A stretch of DNA of 64,000 nt, taken from Plasmodium brasilianum (taxonomy: Eukaryota > Apicomplexa > Aconoidasida > Haemosporida > Plasmodiidae). The notes under the pieces are model-generated. The model ran no database searches, was not told the DNA's origin, and was given only the letters and a program-made list of their open reading frames with translations. Position 1 is the first letter of the stretch, and each line of letters opens with the position of its first letter. Below are positions 57,157-64,000 of this stretch, piece after piece. The DNA is taken from assembly GCF_023973825.1 (NCBI RefSeq), contig NC_090125.1, positions 2,440,928 to 2,504,927 on the forward strand, read 5' to 3'. A program made the position numbers and the translations under genes.

Positions 57157-58933
57157 ACGTGTACATACATATTACACAAATTTTACATAAATATATATAT
57201 ATATATATATATGTTGATATATATTATATACATATTACATATATATTGTATATATATATATACATATGTTGATATATATTACATACATATTACATATATA
57301 TATGAAAAAATGAAAAAAAAATAGATGAAACTTTGATTTTGTATAGAATTAAAATATGATTAAAACATATATAGCTCGCAGAACACGAGAAAAATTAAAT
57401 TTTCACAATAATTCATAACATTGTAAAGTTTTTATTCTTTTGCTTATTTCCTGTTTTATTTTATAAATATTCTACTAAAGTATAGCTATACATGACTGTT
57501 TTGTGTAATTTTCTCTTTAAAATTGCTCATTCAAAATGGGAAATAAATAATTCATAATTTATATTCGATACATAATGAAGATGTTTTATTTGTTTATTTA
57601 TTTTATTTTATTTTATTTAATTTAATTTTTTTTTTTCTGAATATTTTTAAAATAATATTTTTTTATAGAAAACTTTTTTGTTCGTGTTTTCAACTGAGAT
57701 TGGTATTTTTGATGACACATTATTTCGGATATCCTACTGTTCTATTTTTTTTTATTTTTTTCGAAAGTCATTATTTTTTTCATTTTATTTTCTGTGCACG
57801 AGGAATTAATGTGTTTCACATAATTTTTATAAATCTATAATACATCTTTGCAGCATATAAACTTTTCTCAATACGTGCCTTAATTTTCTGGTTAAAATTT
57901 TTTTTTAATTTCTTCCATCAGTGGCGCATATAATAGTATATTGTTCATCGTAAGCCCCATAAAAATTTTGATATGTTAAAATGAAAATTTTAAATTTTAT
58001 CAACGTTACAAATATGCACAGACACAAATAATTAAAGTGTAAGTAAAACAAAAAAAAAAAAAAAAAAAAAAAATTAAAAGCAAAATAGAACAAAATGTGA
58101 AAGTTTGAGGAAATATTTGCAAATATGCCTCTTCCACCTTTTTGTTATTAATAATTATTACTAATATTTCATTTTGTTTATCACATACACTCATTTCCAT
58201 ACACATATCTTATTAATAATTATTACTAATATTTCATTTTGTTTATCACATACACTCATTTCCATACACATATCTGCATACGTTTCGCATGTTTACATTT
58301 TAGTAAAGATTTAAAATGTTTAGCCATAATAATATTCTAAGAGTTTTCAAAAAGTCTTTGCATTTTAACCACAATTACAGAGAAGAAAAACAAATGTGTG
58401 TGAATATGTATATGTATGTATATATATGTTTGTGTATGTGAAAACTTTAGCAGTTAAGCAAGACGAGATTTTTTTTTTTTTTTTAAATATAAAAATATGC
58501 GTATTAATTTTAGCCTTTAGTTTAGTAGTTATTCGAATATAGTTTTTATCGTAGTTATTATTTTAGTCTTTTTTTTTTAATATTTAATTTATTATGCTTC
58601 TTTGTAATGTACTACGCTGCATTTAGTTTATTATATAATTTTTTTTAAAATCCGTATCATACATTCGTTTATACTACAACGTTTATATATTTAGAGGTTA
58701 ATTCTGTACTTCAAAATTTCTCTAGTGTACTCATTTTAGCTTCATTACGGTAATTGTGTTTAGGGTGAATTAAATATGATGCATTTTGCATAAATGGGTT
58801 ATATGACGTAACGTTTTGCAAAACATTTCTTAGAACATTTAGAAGAAAATATATCCGTATGAAACTTTGCACTGTTGCAACCCCGATTACTTCTTACTAT
58901 TTTTTTGCATTATTGTCATTACTTTCAGTTAGC
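57157..58933. other. Divergent spacer between the unknown gene and VPS4
   Basis: Contains two related TA/ACATAT blocks (about 57190-57300), a TTTTATTTTA repeat near 57598-57618, and A-runs. An exact 65-bp tandem duplication is listed separately. The VPS4 leader includes a TTACTTTCAG acceptor-like site at about 58919-58928. Confidence 0.5.
58146..58275. repeat. Exact 65-bp tandem duplication
   Basis: Bases 58146-58210 are repeated without a mismatch as 58211-58275, starting TATTAATAATTATTACTAAT and ending CACATATCT. The sequence is not simple, so this is a recent duplication rather than a microsatellite. Confidence 0.95.
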
Positions 58934-60238
58934 ATGGATTCGGAAGAGTCAATTAATCTAGCCGTAAAATTCGCGAAGGAGGCGGTTATAGAGGATGAAA
59001 AGAAAAATTATAAAGAGGCCCTAAATTTATATATACAAAGTTTACAATACTTTAATTTTTTTTGCAAATATGAAAAGAATTCGAATATTAGAGAGTTAAT
59101 TTTAAAAAAAATGCAAATTTACATGACTCGAGCTGAGAATTTAAAAGAAATGCTTAATAAGAAAGAAACGATTGAAACAAAAGAAAAGGTGAGTAGTTCC
59201 GAAGAAGTAAAAGAAAATATGAAAAAACAAATAAAAGATTTTATATTGAATAAAGATAAGAATGTCAAATGGTCAGACGTTTGTGGGTTAGATACAGCTA
59301 AAGAAGTACTAAAAGAAGCAATAATTTTCCCCTTAAAATTTCCAAAATTATTTAATTCATCGACATTACCATATAAAGGTATCTTGTTATATGGTCCACC
59401 AGGAACAGGAAAAACGTTCTTAGCCTTAGCTTGTTCAAATGAATGTAACATGAATTTTTTTAATGTATCGTCGTCTGATTTAGTAAGTAAATATCAAGGG
59501 GAAAGTGAAAAATATATTAAATGTTTATTCGATACAGCTAAAGAACATGCACCAGCAATCATTTTTATTGATGAAATTGATTCTTTATGTGGGTCAAGAA
59601 CTGACGGTGAAAACGAATCCACAAGGAGAATAAAAACAGAATTTTTAATAAATATGAGTGGATTGAATAATTATAAAAACAATGTTATAGTTATGGGTGC
59701 TACTAACACTCCCTGGTCTTTAGATAGCGGTTTTAGGAGAAGGTTTGAAAAAAGAATTTACATTCCCCTTCCAAACTTATATGCGAGAATGAAACTATTT
59801 GAAAAATATGTAAATAACACTGAGAACAAGGATCAAATGGAGGGTAAAAACGCTGGAGCATATACCAGCACAAGTAATATAGGAAAAGAAGACATTAGAT
59901 ATTTTGCAACATTAACTGAAAATTACACTGGCGCTGATATTGATATTATTTGTAGGGACGCTGTATATATGCCAGTAAAGAAATGTCTCCTTTCCAAGTT
60001 TTTTAAACAAGTTAAAAAGAATAATAAAATTTTTTATACTCCTTGTTCTCCTGGAGACCCTGATACAACAAAAGTGGAAAAGAACGTGATGAGTTTAAAT
60101 GAAAGCGAACTGTTATTGCCTCCTTTAAGTGTACAAGATTTTAAAACTGCCATATCAAATGCTAAGCCTTCTTTGTCTGTAGATGATTTAAACAAATATG
60201 AAGAATGGACTAAGCAGTATGGAATGAATGGTACATAA
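58934..60238 (+). CDS. VPS4: Vacuolar protein sorting-associated protein 4 (AAA ATPase)
   Basis: 434 residues from ATG 58934, the usual VPS4 length. An in-frame ATG at 58859 would add 25 hydrophobic residues. I reject it because MDSEESINLAVKFAKEAVIE is the normal MIT-domain start and a TTTCAG site just precedes it. The MIT helices span residues 3-75. The AAA domain has Walker A GPPGTGKT (154-161, K160), Walker B IIFIDEID (D213, E214), an ATNTPW sensor, and FRRRFEKRIYIPLP with arginine fingers. FYTPCSPGDP and the closing YEEWTKQYG helix are typical VPS4 C-terminal features. It disassembles ESCRT-III in endosomal sorting and membrane scission. Confidence 0.93.
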   Translation: MDSEESINLAVKFAKEAVIEDEKKNYKEALNLYIQSLQYFNFFCKYEKNSNIRELILKKMQIYMTRAENLKEMLNKKETIETKEKVSSSEEVKENMKKQIKDFILNKDKNVKWSDVCGLDTAKEVLKEAIIFPLKFPKLFNSSTLPYKGILLYGPPGTGKTFLALACSNECNMNFFNVSSSDLVSKYQGESEKYIKCLFDTAKEHAPAIIFIDEIDSLCGSRTDGENESTRRIKTEFLINMSGLNNYKNNVIVMGATNTPWSLDSGFRRRFEKRIYIPLPNLYARMKLFEKYVNNTENKDQMEGKNAGAYTSTSNIGKEDIRYFATLTENYTGADIDIICRDAVYMPVKKCLLSKFFKQVKKNNKIFYTPCSPGDPDTTKVEKNVMSLNESELLLPPLSVQDFKTAISNAKPSLSVDDLNKYEEWTKQYGMNGT

Positions 60239-61227
60239 TGGGATTCTAGTTACGTATAAGAGAAAATTTTGTGTTTTACAGAGTGTTTTTTTTTTCCCCT
60301 TCCCCTATTTTTGTCATTTATTTAAAACTTTGGAAGTTATTAAGAGATTTATTACATATATGTTATAATTTATTCATATGCAAAAGTCTATATATATGTA
60401 TGTAACTAACGCGTGCTTCTTTGCTCTTGTTCTGCTCTTTTTATCGTACCTCAAGAGAGCAGTGGAAGTGCCTACATTTTATTTACAGTTATATGTTTAT
60501 TCATTATTATGTTATCATTTTGTTTCTTCATTTTCATATTCTTGAGTAGGATATGGATGACAGAAGTTTGTTGCTTAGCACAAAAGATATACCTTTTTTA
60601 AATGGAACGATAATTATATTTTTTTTTTTTTTTTTTTTTAAGTAAAATTCCATGTAAAATTATAATTTTTTTGTATCTTTTTTTGTACCTAACATGCCCA
60701 AAGGCATACTTAAGACCTATTAGGGATTTTTCATAATTGCGCTAAATCAGAAATAGCACTTTTACAATAAAATACTCTAAACGTTAGGGTTTCTAACTTA
60801 GTAAAGGATAACATAAAGTTAACAAGTAAAAAACAGGAATATTTTTTCATTTATTTACCAACACAGGAGTATTACTAAAAAGTGGTAATTATTTTATATA
60901 CAAAAAGTTTTGGCAAAATGTTTTTTCGAATTTAAAAATAACAAAAAAATGGAAAAGGTTATCACGGTATTTTGAAAAGTAGGATTGCCCGAATTATTAT
61001 GGTATTCATGAATAACGTGAAGAATACATGTACATGCAAGCATATTCACACAAATACATACATACATATATACACGTACATATATATATACACATACATA
61101 TATATATATATATATATGTATCTATGTACATGTACACCGTAAGGAACCCCATCCGGAGATGCAAATCTCGTTTCTAAAGAACGTTTTTCCTAATAGGAAA
61201 TTACTGAAAAGGAGAAAATTGAAAAAT
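60239..61227. other. Convergent spacer after VPS4
   Basis: Contains poly-T near 60621-60640, (TA)n near 61079-61118 and one weak candidate ORF (60379-60601). The GTTAGGGTTTCTAAC at about 60784 is an isolated telomere-like match. Confidence 0.4.
60379..60601 (+). CDS. Possible spliced small membrane protein
   Basis: A short first exon from ATG 60379 (MQKSIY) could end at the classic donor GTATGT (60399) or at GTAACT. A pyrimidine-rich tract and CTCAAG/GAGCAG acceptors lie at about 60450-60461. The downstream frame reads GSAYILFTVICLFIIMLSFC, then LSRIWMTEVCCLAQKIYLF and stop at 60601. One transmembrane helix would be present. All three frames are open through part of this T-rich stretch, which weakens the case. 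Confidence 0.25.

Positions 61228-64000
<2,773 letters not shown>

Noticed and set aside
58859..58933. 25-residue hydrophobic N-terminal extension of VPS4
   Set aside because: VPS4 is cytosolic and begins at the MIT domain. A TTTCAG site just before the second ATG suggests this is leader or intron.
60784..60798. Telomere-like GTTAGGGTTTCTAAC
   Set aside because: It is a single copy amid core genes and not an array. Chance or a trivial match.

Overview
The window looks like a nuclear chromosome segment of a malaria parasite (Plasmodium). It is roughly three quarters A+T (judged by eye). The coding strands are A-rich, and the proteins are full of Asn, Lys and Asp low-complexity inserts. Introns are short GT-AG introns, and the spacers are long and filled with poly(dA:dT) and TA microsatellites. 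Falcipain-1, aminodeoxychorismate lyase (ADCL) and VPS4 also lie near each other on P. falciparum chromosome 14, as I recall it. The falcipain-1 copy differs clearly from what I remember of the P. falciparum protein, so a P. malariae-like or P. ovale-like genome is my best guess. That species call is inference.

Layout, left to right. Bases 1-1167 (-) hold the 5' part of TVP23, a Golgi membrane protein, in three exons. RNA polymerase III subunit RPC5 (2534-4741, +) and exonuclease V (6884-7945, +) follow. Two minus-strand genes come next: a PCF11-like 3'-end processing factor (8646-12386) and the centriole/basal-body protein SAS-4/CPAP (13893-19393). For SAS-4, two small 3' exons complete the C-terminal G-box. 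ADCL (21125-22078, +) and a very large membrane-anchored alpha/beta hydrolase (23291-27773, +) are next. Between the hydrolase and falcipain-1 lie three very small minus-strand genes: a two-exon 55-residue protein, a two-exon tail-anchored 109-residue protein, and a 58-residue PET117-like cytochrome oxidase assembly factor.

Falcipain-1 (30744-32474, -) is followed by a giant TPR-type gene (34518-44361, -), perhaps a TTC7/YPP1 relative. It is split into three reading frames at two long A homopolymers. Next are an acidic coiled-coil protein (46677-48494, +), the ribosome-biogenesis factor Noc1/MAK21 (49013-53536, -) and an unidentified 500-residue two-exon protein (55514-57156, -). The window ends with the AAA ATPase VPS4 (58934-60238, +) and a large poly-Asn protein that runs off the right edge (61228-64000, -).

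The genes are unrelated housekeeping genes, as expected of a core syntenic eukaryotic region. They cover transcription and RNA processing (RPC5, PCF11), ribosome assembly (MAK21), DNA repair (EXO5), folate synthesis (ADCL), membrane traffic (TVP23, VPS4), centriole assembly (SAS-4) and proteolysis (falcipain-1). I saw no mobile elements, CRISPR arrays, rRNA or tRNA genes. The most useful extra content is a set of short, spliced or sub-100-codon genes in the spacers, several of which would be missed by simple ORF calling. The window also has several tandem repeats and two probable homopolymer frame breaks.
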